A stretch of DNA of 36,906 nucleotides from an uncultured Solobacterium sp. (GCA_900543035.1 UQPV01000025.1:1-36906), one strand, 5' to 3'. Shown: positions 25,379-33,955, counted from the stretch's first letter. A program made the numbers and translations. Notes: generated from the letters alone by a model not told the origin.

Positions 25379-25861
25379 TCATTCATTGACGAAGCGCTCC
25401 TGCACCTCTTCCCGGGCATTGATGACTTCCTGCGGAAGCAGCTCATCGGGAATCGGCGGGTTTGCTCCGCTTGATCCTATTCCGGACATCTGCCATTCCT
25501 GATCAGGACCATTTCTGCGGAAAACACAGTCATATTCATCTTGACCGACCTTTTCAAAATGAATAAAGAAATACATGCTTTGTTCCTGATTGTTCTTTTT
25601 CTCTTCTTCATCCAGACCGATGTTCGTGTAATATTGAGATGCCTGGTCACCAGCATACACAAACCGGATGACCTGACGATCCGGATACAGTTCTTTTAAT
25701 TTTTCGATCATCATTTCTGTCGCGGTTTCAAAATCCTCATCTGTATACCATTCAGATTGATAGTTCATCCGCATGGCATGGGTATTGTCCGCAGGCGAGC
25801 AGCCGCCTGCGATCAATACAAATATGCTCATGAACAAGGCAAAAATGAACTTATTCCTCAT
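25379..25861 (-). CDS. Putative lipoprotein of unknown function
   Basis: This 160-residue protein begins with a basic N-terminus and hydrophobic stretch ending in a lipobox (LIAGGC, Cys21), so it should be a membrane-anchored lipoprotein outside the cell. The mature part is acidic, with no motif I recognise; it contains a FETATEMMIEKLKELYPDRQ helix region and ends at VNE. Its AGGAGG ribosome site overlaps the stop codon of the amidase-domain gene just upstream, so the two form an operon. Codon and base use are more AT-rich than in the fatty-acid genes. Confidence 0.8.
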   Translation of the reverse strand: MRNKFIFALFMSIFVLIAGGCSPADNTHAMRMNYQSEWYTDEDFETATEMMIEKLKELYPDRQVIRFVYAGDQASQYYTNIGLDEEEKKNNQEQSMYFFIHFEKVGQDEYDCVFRRNGPDQEWQMSGIGSSGANPPIPDELLPQEVINAREEVQERFVNE

Positions 25862-25872
25862 TACAGATCCTC

Positions 25873-26337
25873 CTAGCTTCCATTATTGCCGATGATCCAG
25901 AGGACACGGCTCTTAGAGTCTTTATCCCAATTTGATGTAGTTGAATCAGAACGTGCATAATAAAATCCTTCAGCTTTGGCACTATGCTGTGCAATATACT
26001 TATTCGAAGATGATGATCCATTTGCCGCTACATATGCAACATGATCCAATGCTCCATCTCCGCCAAAATCAGCAGCGATGAACATTCCTGGCTTCAACTT
26101 TTTGACAAATATGCTCCACTTGGTTGATTTTTCTTTTTTGCCCCATACGATACCGAAAGAGTTGGCATTGATCCACGGTTTGGTATATGGCTGCCACACC
26201 GGCGCATAACGCAGGCCGCCGGCATAAGCGATCTGTGAAGCAAAATTTGTACAATCACCACCAGTACTCATAAAATTCTTATAAGCCGGATTTGCATTTT
26301 TCGCGTATTTTTTAGCATAATTTGTTGCTTTCGTCAC
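25873..26337 (-). CDS. Amidase-domain protein, C-terminal part (downstream of an in-frame TAG)
   Basis: This frame encodes a Cys-type amidase domain of the Amidase_6/CHAP-like sort: GGDCTNFASQ has the likely catalytic Cys and DHVAYVAA the likely His. A GTG at 26337 is the only start-like codon near; no ribosome site precedes it. The reading frame is open upstream for 36 more codons to the TAG at 26448-26446 that ends the preceding secreted protein, in the same frame. Residues before the GTG (for example TVRYIGDIDVTKATNYAKKYA) look like natural protein and run straight into the domain. It is therefore most likely the second part of one broken gene, lacking its own signal peptide. Confidence 0.72.
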   Translation of the reverse strand: MTKATNYAKKYAKNANPAYKNFMSTGGDCTNFASQIAYAGGLRYAPVWQPYTKPWINANSFGIVWGKKEKSTKWSIFVKKLKPGMFIAADFGGDGALDHVAYVAANGSSSSNKYIAQHSAKAEGFYYARSDSTTSNWDKDSKSRVLWIIGNNGS

Positions 26338-26445
26338 ATCGATATCTCCGATATAGCGAACCGTTTTCGTACTTGCGGCACGGCTTACCGGCTGATTGTA
26401 GGAAGGAGATATGGAATCGATTTTTTGCAGTGAAGCTTCGCGGTC

Positions 26446-26937
26446 CTATTTATATGGCGCAGTGACCAGCTTCGTTACCATTTCTCTCATTTCTTTATTT
26501 TGATCTTCGTTTTCATAGAGATCGAAGAACCCATAAACGGTATTGATCTCTTCATCAGAAAAGTACTGATCACCTTGTGTAAGAATCGCATGATAATATT
26601 CATGGTAATTCTCATCATTCAACACATCCCAGCCGTGGTCACGCTGAATCTGTTTTAATTCATCACCATATTTGTTTTTAAAATTAGCCATCGCCGCTTC
26701 TGGCGATTGAAATGTCACCAGCAGATCAACGGTCTGTGAACCAACCTGAACTGAACCATTGGCTTTAACGATTCCCCAGTCATTGTGTTCATTGATGAAG
26801 CGTACCGTTTCTTCCACAGTTTCACTTTCACCATGTCCATCAGTTGTTGTGACCATGTTTGCGGCATGGACAGGAAGAGCAGACAGAAGCATTGCGGATG
26901 CAATTCCGGAACAAAGCATGTTTCTCAGCTTTTTCAT
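26446..26937 (-). CDS. Secreted protein, N-terminal part of a TAG-interrupted amidase gene
   Basis: This 163-residue product starts with a signal peptide (MKKLRNML..., cleavage probably after VHA). The mature part has no family I recognise. It ends at TAG (26448-26446), after which the same frame continues for about 190 codons into the amidase domain. The ATG at 26937 has AGAGGA ahead; a TTG at 26982 is also in frame but less likely. The whole would be a secreted amidase of about 355 residues. A nonsense mutation, a sequencing error, or stop read-through are the options; I favour a broken gene. Confidence 0.72.
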   Translation of the reverse strand: MKKLRNMLCSGIASAMLLSALPVHAANMVTTTDGHGESETVEETVRFINEHNDWGIVKANGSVQVGSQTVDLLVTFQSPEAAMANFKNKYGDELKQIQRDHGWDVLNDENYHEYYHAILTQGDQYFSDEEINTVYGFFDLYENEDQNKEMREMVTKLVTAPYK

Positions 26938-27064
26938 AAAATATCCTCTACTTTCTTTTTCTGATGCAGAGTGTTTGTACAACAGATATCTCTTTTCCCT
27001 GATGGATCATGCGCATGAATCAAGAGCGTTTGCGTCAGCGGGCCTGACTTTTCTCTGCATCTTC

Positions 27065-27093
27065 ATGATAAAAGAGAATAACTTTTGCGTCAA
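27065..27093 (-). promoter_or_regulatory. Promoter of the amidase-lipoprotein unit
   Basis: On the minus strand TTGACG (27093-27088) and TATCAT (27070-27065) are 17 bases apart. The transcript would have a leader of about 120 bases before the ATG at 26937, in which I see no known regulatory RNA. Confidence 0.65.
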
Positions 27094-27157
27094 TCATATC
27101 AGCATAACAGTAATGTAATGTAGGAAACAATAATGTCACATTAACTTTTTTGCATAT

Positions 27158-27186
27158 AAAAAGCTGACCAGAATGATCTGATCAGC
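27158..27186 (-). terminator. Terminator of fabT
   Basis: On the minus strand GCTGATCAG pairs with CTGGTCAGC (one G-U pair) around a short loop, followed by TTTTT. It isolates fabT from the amidase-lipoprotein unit. Confidence 0.83.
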
Positions 27187-27194
27187 CATATATC

Positions 27195-27650
27195 TCAGAT
27201 GCCGGCTTGCTCCCGATACTCCTCTCTGAAGTATTTCAGGATGTTTTCCAGCGTTTCGTTCAACAGCTCATTTTCTTCCAGATCCAGCTTGCCTAAGGCT
27301 TTGTCGACCATCTCCGCATGAAAATCTTCATGGATCTTCAAGATCGGTACGGACTTTTCTGTGATCCGCAGGCGGTTGATCCGCTTATCTCTGTCGTCTT
27401 TGTAACGCTCCACATAGCCTTTGTTGATGAGCTTGGTGACATTGGTCGTAAGCGTTCCCTGTGTCACCATCAGACGGGCTGCGATATGCGACATGCTGTT
27501 GTCGCTCGCCTTCTTTATGTTTTCGAGAATATGCACATCATTCATGGATAGCTCGATACCGCGCTTTTTCAGATTGCGTTCCTCGATATAGAGGATGTAA
27601 TTGAACAAGCCGACCAGCAGTTCATTCGTCGTATGCCGCAGGTTTCCCAT
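27195..27650 (-). CDS. fabT: MarR-family regulator, FabT-like fatty-acid repressor
   Basis: This 151-residue winged-helix protein resembles streptococcal FabT in length and in the recognition region: ARLMVTQGTLTTNVTKLINKGYVER parallels FabT's LMVTLGTVTT...KGYIER (from memory). The wing has KDDRDKR. FabT binds acyl-ACP as co-repressor and represses fab genes. FabT-like palindromes flank the acpP promoter about 2 kb downstream, which supports the call. In streptococci fabT adjoins fabH-acpP; here an amidase-lipoprotein unit lies between. The start has AAAGGAG eight bases upstream. Confidence 0.85.
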   Translation of the reverse strand: MGNLRHTTNELLVGLFNYILYIEERNLKKRGIELSMNDVHILENIKKASDNSMSHIAARLMVTQGTLTTNVTKLINKGYVERYKDDRDKRINRLRITEKSVPILKIHEDFHAEMVDKALGKLDLEENELLNETLENILKYFREEYREQAGI

Positions 27651-27673
27651 AACATCGCTCCTTTCTTCGTGAC

Positions 27674-27701
27674 ATTATAGCATGACTCAGTAAAAAAACA
27701 A
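27674..27701 (-). promoter_or_regulatory. Promoter of fabT
   Basis: On the minus strand TTGTTT (27701-27696) and a perfect TATAAT (27679-27674) are 16 bases apart, with TG one base before the -10. No FabT-like palindrome is visible here, so autoregulation is not evident. Confidence 0.65.
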
Positions 27702-27743
27702 GAAACTTGTCCAAAATCACATGACGTTTGCTGCAATGCACAA

Positions 27744-27770
27744 AGAGGAGAAGCACTGGTCCTCTCCTCT
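27744..27770 (-). terminator. Weak terminator after the P-type ATPase gene
   Basis: On the minus strand AGAGGAGA and TCTCCTCT form an 8-bp perfect stem with an 11-base loop; only TTTG follows, so termination may be inefficient. Confidence 0.5.
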
Positions 27771-27780
27771 GAATATGCAG

Positions 27781-30381
27781 TTATCGCGCAGATGCCTCGC
27801 GGATCATCTTCGTGATCTGGATGATGATCGTCGGGATCACGGCCAATCCGACGATCGTCAGCAGCTGCTGAGCGTTGAGCACTGTCACGGAGAACAGCGT
27901 GTGCAGCTGCGGCACGAGCAGGATGATGGCCAGCAATGCCGCACCGGCGAAGAATGCCGCGATAGAGTAGCGGTTGCTCGTCAATCCGATATGCTTCAGC
28001 GAGTATTCGCTGCGGCAGTTGAAGCCATGGAACAGACGGGAAAGACAGAGCACGGCAAACGCCATGGTCTGTGCCGTCGCATCGTTGACGCCCATGCCGA
28101 GCACGAACGCGATGATCGTCACGATCGCGATCAGGATGCCCTGCATGCCCAGCGTACGGATCGTTGACGCGTTCAGGATGCCAGCTGAAGGATCACGCGG
28201 TTTGTCCTTGAGCACATCGCCGGAAGAACGCTCCATACCGATGGCCAATGCCGGCAGGGAATCCGTGATCAGGTTGATGAACAGCAGATGCACCGGCAAA
28301 AACGGCAGCGGCCATGCAGCCAGAGTAGCGACCAGCACCGTAATGATGCCGGACAGGTTTCCGCTGAGCAGATAGACGATGGCATTGCGGATATTGGCAT
28401 AGATGTTTCGTCCGGTCGCGACCGCCTTGATGATCGTCGCGAAATTATCATCGGTCAGGATCATCGTAGCGGCATCCTTGCTGACTTCCGTTCCGGTGAT
28501 GCCCATTGCGATGCCGATATCGGCCTGCTTCAGCGCCGGCGCATCATTGACACCGTCTCCGGTCATCGCGACCAGTTTGCCCTTACGCTGCCAAGCATCG
28601 ACGATGCGGATCTTATGCTCTGGTGCGACACGCGCGTAGACACGCACTTTTTCCAGATGTGCATCCAGTTCTTCATCGCTCATCGCATTGAGCTCCATGC
28701 CATCCAGGCACTCATCGCCGTCATGATAGATGCCGATCGAACGGGCGATGCTGCAGGCGGTGACTTTGTGGTCGCCGGTGATCATAACCGGGATCATGCC
28801 GGCGCGCTGGCAGTCCGCGACAGCCTGCGCGCTCTCCTTGCGCGGCGGATCCATCAATGAGGCGATACCCACGAAAGTCATATGGTCTTCATCTTCCAGC
28901 GTAACTTCCCGCTTGTCCATGATGCGATAAGCCAGGCCAAGCACGCGCAGGCCATTTTCCGCAAAGCGCTCATTCTGCGCGAGCACGGCCTCACGGTCTG
29001 CCGTCGTGATGGCACGCGGGCCCTGGGCCGTCTCGATCTGTTCACAGCGCCGCAGCAGCTCGTCACAGGCGCCCTTGACAAACATGATCAGCCTGCCATC
29101 GATCTCATGCAGCGTCGCCATCATCTTGCGCTGAGAATCAAAGGGGTTCTCAGCAATGCGCGGATAGCGGGCACGCAGCTCCAGCTCATCTTTGCCATAG
29201 TGATGCGCCAGATCGACAAACGCGAGCTCGGTCGGATCACCGATGCGCTGTCCATTGGCTGTCTGAGAATCGTTGCACAGCACATAGCCAAGCTGCATCA
29301 GCTGGTGCGCCGCATCATCCGGCAGTTCCTCCGCCTGTGATTCTTTGCCGCAGCAGAAGAACTGCTGCACGCTCATGCGGTTCTGGGTCAGCGTACCGGT
29401 CTTATCAGAACAGATGACCGATACACAGCCCAGGCTTTCTACAGAATTGATGTTCTTGATGATGGCATGTTCCTTGGCCATCTGAGAAGTGCCCATGGCC
29501 AGCACGATCGTGACGATGCTGGAGAGCGCCTCCGGTATTGCCGCAACGGCAAGCGCGACCGCAAACATCAGTGCGTCCAGCACCATGTTGCCCTGCATCA
29601 CGCTGAGGCCGAAGACGACCACGCAGATGACGATGATGCCCAGGCTCAGCTTGCGGCCGAAATCATCCAGCGTGCGCTGCAGCGGGGTCTTGCGCTCCTT
29701 GGTCTGATTCATCATCGTGGCGATCTTACCGATCTCGGTGTTCATGCCGGTCGCAGTGACCACGGCCGTACCGCGCCCATACGTCACCAGGCCGCTGGAG
29801 AAGACCATATCTTTCTGATCGCCGAGCCCGCATTCTCCGCTGACGCTTTCCACCTGCTTTTCCACGCTTTCCGCTTCACCGGTCAGCGCGCTCTCATTGA
29901 CCTGCAGGGAATACGATTCCACGATGCGGGCGTCCGCACCGACCACATCTCCTGCTTCCAGCAGCAGGATATCGCCGACGACCAGATCTGTGCTGGGGAT
30001 CTCCTGCTTCATGCCGCCGCGGATGACACGGGCGCTCGGCGTAGACAGCTGTTTCAGGGCATCCAGCGATTTCTGTGCCTTGACGGTCTGCACCGTGCCC
30101 AAAATAGAATTCATCGTGATGACCGCCAGGATGACGATCGTGCTCTCCAGTTCACCGGAGATCATGCTGATGATGGCTGCTACGATCAGGATCAGGACAA
30201 GCAGATCCTTGAACTGCGAAAGAAAGATCATGAAGGGATGAGGCGGTTTGCTCTCCTCCAGCGCGTTGGCCCCGTCCCTGGCTAAACGCTGGGCGGCTTC
30301 ATCGGAATCTAATCCTTGCAATGAAGTGTGCAGTTCGTCCATCACTTCGGCGGTTTCTTTTTGATAAACGTGTTTTTCCAT
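27781..30381 (-). CDS. P2-type cation ATPase, probable Mn2+/Ca2+ exporter
   Basis: This 866-residue pump has all P-type landmarks: actuator motif TGEA (167-170; TGES in most), PEAL in helix M4 (283-286; PEGL in SERCA/PMR1), phosphorylated Asp326 in DKTGTLT, the MTGDGVNDAPAL hinge, and M6 motif NLITDSLPALA. The M4 Glu plus M6 Asn and Asp make a single Ca2+/Mn2+-type site as in PMR1. A yybP-ykoY manganese riboswitch in the leader argues that Mn2+ is a physiological substrate, like YoaB of Lactococcus. The ATG at 30381 was chosen because GAGAGG lies nine bases ahead; the frame opens earlier at 30525, but that part is riboswitch. Confidence 0.93.
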   Translation of the reverse strand: MEKHVYQKETAEVMDELHTSLQGLDSDEAAQRLARDGANALEESKPPHPFMIFLSQFKDLLVLILIVAAIISMISGELESTIVILAVITMNSILGTVQTVKAQKSLDALKQLSTPSARVIRGGMKQEIPSTDLVVGDILLLEAGDVVGADARIVESYSLQVNESALTGEAESVEKQVESVSGECGLGDQKDMVFSSGLVTYGRGTAVVTATGMNTEIGKIATMMNQTKERKTPLQRTLDDFGRKLSLGIIVICVVVFGLSVMQGNMVLDALMFAVALAVAAIPEALSSIVTIVLAMGTSQMAKEHAIIKNINSVESLGCVSVICSDKTGTLTQNRMSVQQFFCCGKESQAEELPDDAAHQLMQLGYVLCNDSQTANGQRIGDPTELAFVDLAHHYGKDELELRARYPRIAENPFDSQRKMMATLHEIDGRLIMFVKGACDELLRRCEQIETAQGPRAITTADREAVLAQNERFAENGLRVLGLAYRIMDKREVTLEDEDHMTFVGIASLMDPPRKESAQAVADCQRAGMIPVMITGDHKVTACSIARSIGIYHDGDECLDGMELNAMSDEELDAHLEKVRVYARVAPEHKIRIVDAWQRKGKLVAMTGDGVNDAPALKQADIGIAMGITGTEVSKDAATMILTDDNFATIIKAVATGRNIYANIRNAIVYLLSGNLSGIITVLVATLAAWPLPFLPVHLLFINLITDSLPALAIGMERSSGDVLKDKPRDPSAGILNASTIRTLGMQGILIAIVTIIAFVLGMGVNDATAQTMAFAVLCLSRLFHGFNCRSEYSLKHIGLTSNRYSIAAFFAGAALLAIILLVPQLHTLFSVTVLNAQQLLTIVGLAVIPTIIIQITKMIREASAR

Positions 30382-30420
30382 ACATATCATCCTCTCATCA
30401 TTTCCATAAGTCCCGGTGAT

Positions 30421-30464
30421 AAAAAAACGAGACCTATAGAAAAAACACTTTCTATAAGTCTCGT
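30421..30464 (-). terminator. Riboswitch-controlled terminator before the P-type ATPase gene
   Basis: On the minus strand ACGAGACTTATAGAAA pairs with TTTCTATAGGTCTCGT (one G-U) and is followed by seven T. Its 5' arm contains the CTTAT that closes the aptamer's first stem, so stem and terminator are mutually exclusive: ligand binding would switch the gene on. Confidence 0.85.
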
Positions 30465-30544
30465 CACTTATGAATCCGGCCAGAATCAAGATTCGGGTAT
30501 GTTGAACCAGATTCGCACTGAACACGTGCTGACTACTCCCTTAT
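30454..30544 (-). ncRNA. yybP-ykoY (Mn2+) riboswitch aptamer
   Basis: On the minus strand the leader shows the conserved yybP-ykoY blocks: GGGAGTAG (30540-30533) near the 5' end, TCAACATACC (about 30505-30496) in the second internal loop, and GACGAGACTT at the 3' end. P1 pairs ATAAG (30544-30540) with CTTAT (30458-30454). The class is an established Mn2+ sensor that turns genes on at high Mn2+. Confidence 0.85.
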
Positions 30545-30551
30545 CGCCGTT

Positions 30552-30580
30552 ATTCTAACAGCTTTTCCCTGGTTTGTAAA
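30552..30580 (-). promoter_or_regulatory. Promoter of the riboswitch-P-type ATPase unit
   Basis: On the minus strand TTTACA (30580-30575) and TAGAAT (30557-30552) are 17 bases apart, with TG one base before the -10. Transcription would begin near 30545, at the first bases of the aptamer. Confidence 0.75.
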
Positions 30581-30589
30581 TGGACATTC

Positions 30590-31570
30590 TTACAAATCTG
30601 AGGCATTTTCAGCATCTGCCTTCTGCTCGTTCTGCGCGCTGCGGATGTCGAGGATGCGCAGCCTGGTACGCCAATACATATTCAGATAGATGACGAATAC
30701 CAGCAGGCAGACTGCGGCCAGCGCGATGCAGATACCGATCATCCATGCAAATCCGCGCACGGCGATCTGCATGCCGATGGCGATGACGCTGAACACGGTG
30801 CAAAGCGCCGCGATCGACAAGATGCCCTGCCAGTTTCGCGTCAGATGCTCAAACAGCTCCAGGCGGGATGCAGCATTCTCCTCATACTCCAGCATGTCGC
30901 CTTCCTTCATCTCATAGCGGAAGAAATGCCAGCTGCCCCGGGCGTTCACCTCCGTATGGAAGATATCCTCCCATCCGGCAGCTTCCCAGCGCCGCTTTTC
31001 CGCTTCATCCGGTTCCACCGGATAAAAATCCAGCAGATAGAAATAGTTGCGTGGTTCTCCTTTGACAAAATCAAAGCTGAACCCGTCATTCTTCACGAAA
31101 TGATATCCGCGCAAAGACATGCTGCGCAGATACTCTGCTTCTTTCTCATAGTCAGAGATATAGAACAGCTTATAGGTCCTCAGTCCCTGTTCCGTTTCCT
31201 TTTCCTTGATATTCTGCACTTTTTCGCCCACTTTATTCCGGGCGCTGCTCATCTTTTCTGCCGTCTTTTGTTTCAGCGCTTCCCGCTTTTCTGCGGAAAA
31301 CAGCCGCTGACCTGCTTTGCGAACCTGATCCAGGCCCTTGACGAATACGGCGCTGATCTTTTCTGTCAGCTTCGGCTGTGCCCCCTCATCTGCCTGTGCA
31401 GAAGGAGCCTTCACCTTCTTTCTGATCACGTTGATCGCCGCTTTGACCTGTCTGCCGTCCGTCTTTTTCTTTCCTGTGTCTTCTTTGTCTGATGCGCTGT
31501 GCTGCTTCTCATTCTCTTCCAAAGGCTGTTCTGTCATGATTTCATCTTTCGCATTGTCTGATTTGCTCAT
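30590..31570 (-). CDS. DUF2812 domain membrane protein
   Basis: This 326-residue protein has a long charged, probably disordered or helical N-terminus (about 1-125; rich in Lys, Glu, Ala, with repeats of the AEKREALKQKTAEKM type), then a DUF2812 domain (YKLFYISDYEKEAEYLRSM... to about 230), then two membrane helices (about 250-300). DUF2812 proteins are of unknown function and often lie next to PadR-type regulators; none is seen here. The ATG at 31570 has AGGAGG ahead, and its promoter lies inside the longer frame that opens at 31636. Confidence 0.85.
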   Translation of the reverse strand: MSKSDNAKDEIMTEQPLEENEKQHSASDKEDTGKKKTDGRQVKAAINVIRKKVKAPSAQADEGAQPKLTEKISAVFVKGLDQVRKAGQRLFSAEKREALKQKTAEKMSSARNKVGEKVQNIKEKETEQGLRTYKLFYISDYEKEAEYLRSMSLRGYHFVKNDGFSFDFVKGEPRNYFYLLDFYPVEPDEAEKRRWEAAGWEDIFHTEVNARGSWHFFRYEMKEGDMLEYEENAASRLELFEHLTRNWQGILSIAALCTVFSVIAIGMQIAVRGFAWMIGICIALAAVCLLVFVIYLNMYWRTRLRILDIRSAQNEQKADAENASDL

Positions 31571-31631
31571 ATGGCATACCTCCTGTTTTTCATGGCGGAT
31601 CGGCATTCCGGCGATCAGAATAATCTTTTTT

Positions 31632-31661
31632 ATCATATCACCGCGGGCAGATTCCTGTCAA
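31632..31661 (-). promoter_or_regulatory. Promoter of the DUF2812 gene
   Basis: On the minus strand a perfect TTGACA (31661-31656) and TATGAT (31637-31632) are 18 bases apart, with TG one base before the -10. The stretch between it and the next gene (31662-31839) contains an imperfect stem-loop (31781-31806) without a T run and nothing else I can name. Confidence 0.7.
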
Positions 31662-31839
31662 ATTTTCCCTGTTTGCACAGGCAGGCGGTCTTGTTCAGCA
31701 GATGCAGAAGAATGTAGAGCGATCCTGATCATATATCTCTTTGCTATAGGATGATCCCTTCATTCCCCGGCTGATGCACGAAGCGCCCTGCTGAGCAGAG
31801 CGCCTTGTCGATCAGATTCATGGAATGCATGCCGCAGCT

Positions 31840-32457
31840 TTACTTCCCCAGATGGTCGATCTGCCGCTGCAGGCCGTCGAGGAACGCGCAGGCTTCCAGC
31901 CCGTCCATCTGCACATGATGGAACTGAAAAGAAATCTGAAGCAGGAAGCGGGAGCCTTCCTGCCGGTATCTTCCCCAGATCAGAAAAGGATTATGATAGA
32001 TGCCGGTGTACATGTTGACGACGCCATCCAGCTCATGGCGGATCAGGGCAGAGGTCCCCACGATCATGTGATCAGCGATCTCATGGTCTTTTCCGGAAAT
32101 GCGCACCATCTCGCTCAGCATTTGATAAGACGCGTTGAATGTGTCCAGGTCTTCATCAAAGGGGATATCGCATGAGCTGATGCCGCCTTGCTGATTGGCG
32201 ATGATGGCATTCACGCCGATGCGCTCATATGCCAGCATCTTCGTCTCTGCCGGCAGAAGATAAAACTGCTCACAACGCGATGCCGCCGCGCCGATACAAT
32301 AGCACAGCAGCATGTTCAGCTGATAGCCCTGCTGCTTCAGGTTCATCAGGTTCGTGATGTCCACGGTCCGAAAGATCGTCACCATCGGCATCGGCGCACG
32401 ATGATACAGCGTCCAGCTTTGTGCGCGCGGGGTCTGCAGCGGATCGACTTCTCTCAT
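31840..32457 (-). CDS. CatA-like (chloramphenicol acetyltransferase family) acetyltransferase
   Basis: This 205-residue protein has the catalytic CAT motif HHVQMDG at 180-186 and the NMLLCYCIGAAA helix and GIYHNPFLIWG region of the family. It would move acetyl from acetyl-CoA to a hydroxyl of a drug-like substrate. It is somewhat shorter than classic CatA (about 215-220). Its ATG overlaps the stop of the ABC-F gene (ATGA), so the two are coupled. Many chromosomal CAT-like proteins do not give chloramphenicol resistance; the substrate is unknown. Confidence 0.85.
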   Translation of the reverse strand: MREVDPLQTPRAQSWTLYHRAPMPMVTIFRTVDITNLMNLKQQGYQLNMLLCYCIGAAASRCEQFYLLPAETKMLAYERIGVNAIIANQQGGISSCDIPFDEDLDTFNASYQMLSEMVRISGKDHEIADHMIVGTSALIRHELDGVVNMYTGIYHNPFLIWGRYRQEGSRFLLQISFQFHHVQMDGLEACAFLDGLQRQIDHLGK

Positions 32458-33935
32458 TCCTGCTCCTCCTTTCCCGCATGCATCTGCAGGATCCGCCCAT
32501 CGATCTGCTCCTGAAACGCCTGATCATGCTCCACGATGAGCATGGTCGGCGCATATCTCCTGAGCAGCGACTCGATCTGCATGCGTGATTCGATATCGAT
32601 AAAGTTCAGCGGTTCATCCCAGATATACAGATGCGCCTGCTGGCACAGGCTGCCCGCGATCAGGACCTTTTTCTTCTGGCCATCTGAATAACCTGACATC
32701 TCTTGTTCAAAGTCTGCGCGCGCAAAGCCCATCTTCCGCAGCAGCGCCTTGAACAGGCTTTCGTCGATGCCCAGCTTCTTTGCGTATGCGCCCGGCAGGC
32801 CGCAGAGAAAGGAAGCGTCCTGCGGGACGCAGGAAATGACCAATCCGGACGCCAGCTCCACCGTGCCGGTGTGCGCGATCTGCTCGCCCATGATCACCTT
32901 CAGCAGGCTGCTCTTGCCGCAGCCGTTCCGCCCGCTCAGACACACGCGTTCTCCCTGCCGGATCTTTGCGCTGAGGGGCGCACAGACCATGCGTCCCTCA
33001 TAGCATGGCGCGACATCGTTCAGCCGCACCAGCACATCGCTGTGATGGCTGAGCGGGCTGATCTTCAGCTCATCCATCCGCTCCACATGGCGAAGCAGGG
33101 AACGCTTTTCGGCAATGGCCGCTTCACAGCGCGCCTCGATGGCTTTCGAGCGCTTCATCATCTTGGCGGCTTTATGGCCGACATACCCTTTGTCTGCCGC
33201 GCCGCGCTTGCTCGCTTCCACCTGATCGGACCAGCCTGATGTCCGCCGGGCAGCTTCACGCAGCCTGCGGATGTCCTTTTTCAGCTGTTCGTTCTGGACT
33301 TCCTCATCATTTTGGCGACGCTGCACATTTTCCAGCCAGGCCGAATAACTGCCGCGGCAGATCTCTATGCCATCACGCCCCAGCGCCATGATATGATCCG
33401 TGCAGGCATCCAGCACCTGCCGGTCATGACAGACGAGGATGAACCCGCGTTTGCGTTTCAGATATGCCGCCACCAGCGATCGGGAGCGGGCATCCAGATG
33501 ATTGGTCGGCTCGTCGATCAGCTGAAAACTGTCCTCATCAAGAAACAGCGCTGCCAGCTGCACCTTGGTCTGCTCTCCCTGTGAGAGCGTATCAAAGGGA
33601 CGATCGAGCACCTCCTCATCAAGCGCAAGCCAAGACAGCTCCCGCAGCATCTCCCACTCCTGCGCAAACGGAGCGATCGTCTGCAGGACCTCTCTGGTCA
33701 GGCATGACCCATCCTGGATCTCGCAGGGGAAATAGCTGAATCTGACGGAAGCATGGATATTTCCCGAATAGGCGTATCTGCCCGCCAGCAGCTGAAGCAG
33801 CGTCGTCTTCCCTCTGCCATTCCTTCCGACCAAGGCCAGCTTCCATTCTGTATCGATCACAAATCCGACATCCTCAAAGACCGGCTGTGCGCCGGCATAG
33901 GAAAATGTCAGATGATCTGCACGGATCATCGACAT
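32454..33935 (-). CDS. ABC-F family ATPase, Lsa-like ribosome protection protein
   Basis: This 493-residue protein has two ABC domains without membrane helices. The first has Walker A GRNGRGKTT (37-45), signature LSQGEQ and IDEPTNHLD; the second has GRNGCGKSS, a diverged signature YSDGQ and WDEPLNFID. The linker block GWSDQVEASKRGAADKGYVG followed by HKAAKMMKRSKAIE is typical of Lsa/Vga-type antibiotic-resistance ABC-F proteins, which displace lincosamides, pleuromutilins and streptogramin A from the ribosome. Whether this chromosomal copy confers resistance is unknown. The ATG at 33935 is best spaced from AGGAGG; others in frame lie close by. Confidence 0.9.
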   Translation of the reverse strand: MSMIRADHLTFSYAGAQPVFEDVGFVIDTEWKLALVGRNGRGKTTLLQLLAGRYAYSGNIHASVRFSYFPCEIQDGSCLTREVLQTIAPFAQEWEMLRELSWLALDEEVLDRPFDTLSQGEQTKVQLAALFLDEDSFQLIDEPTNHLDARSRSLVAAYLKRKRGFILVCHDRQVLDACTDHIMALGRDGIEICRGSYSAWLENVQRRQNDEEVQNEQLKKDIRRLREAARRTSGWSDQVEASKRGAADKGYVGHKAAKMMKRSKAIEARCEAAIAEKRSLLRHVERMDELKISPLSHHSDVLVRLNDVAPCYEGRMVCAPLSAKIRQGERVCLSGRNGCGKSSLLKVIMGEQIAHTGTVELASGLVISCVPQDASFLCGLPGAYAKKLGIDESLFKALLRKMGFARADFEQEMSGYSDGQKKKVLIAGSLCQQAHLYIWDEPLNFIDIESRMQIESLLRRYAPTMLIVEHDQAFQEQIDGRILQMHAGKEEQE

Positions 33936-33955
33936 GTTCATCACCTCCTGTATGC

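Noticed and set aside
31781..31806. Stem-loop after the CAT-like gene as a terminator
   Set aside because: The stem has a mismatch and no T run follows on the minus strand, so it was not called.
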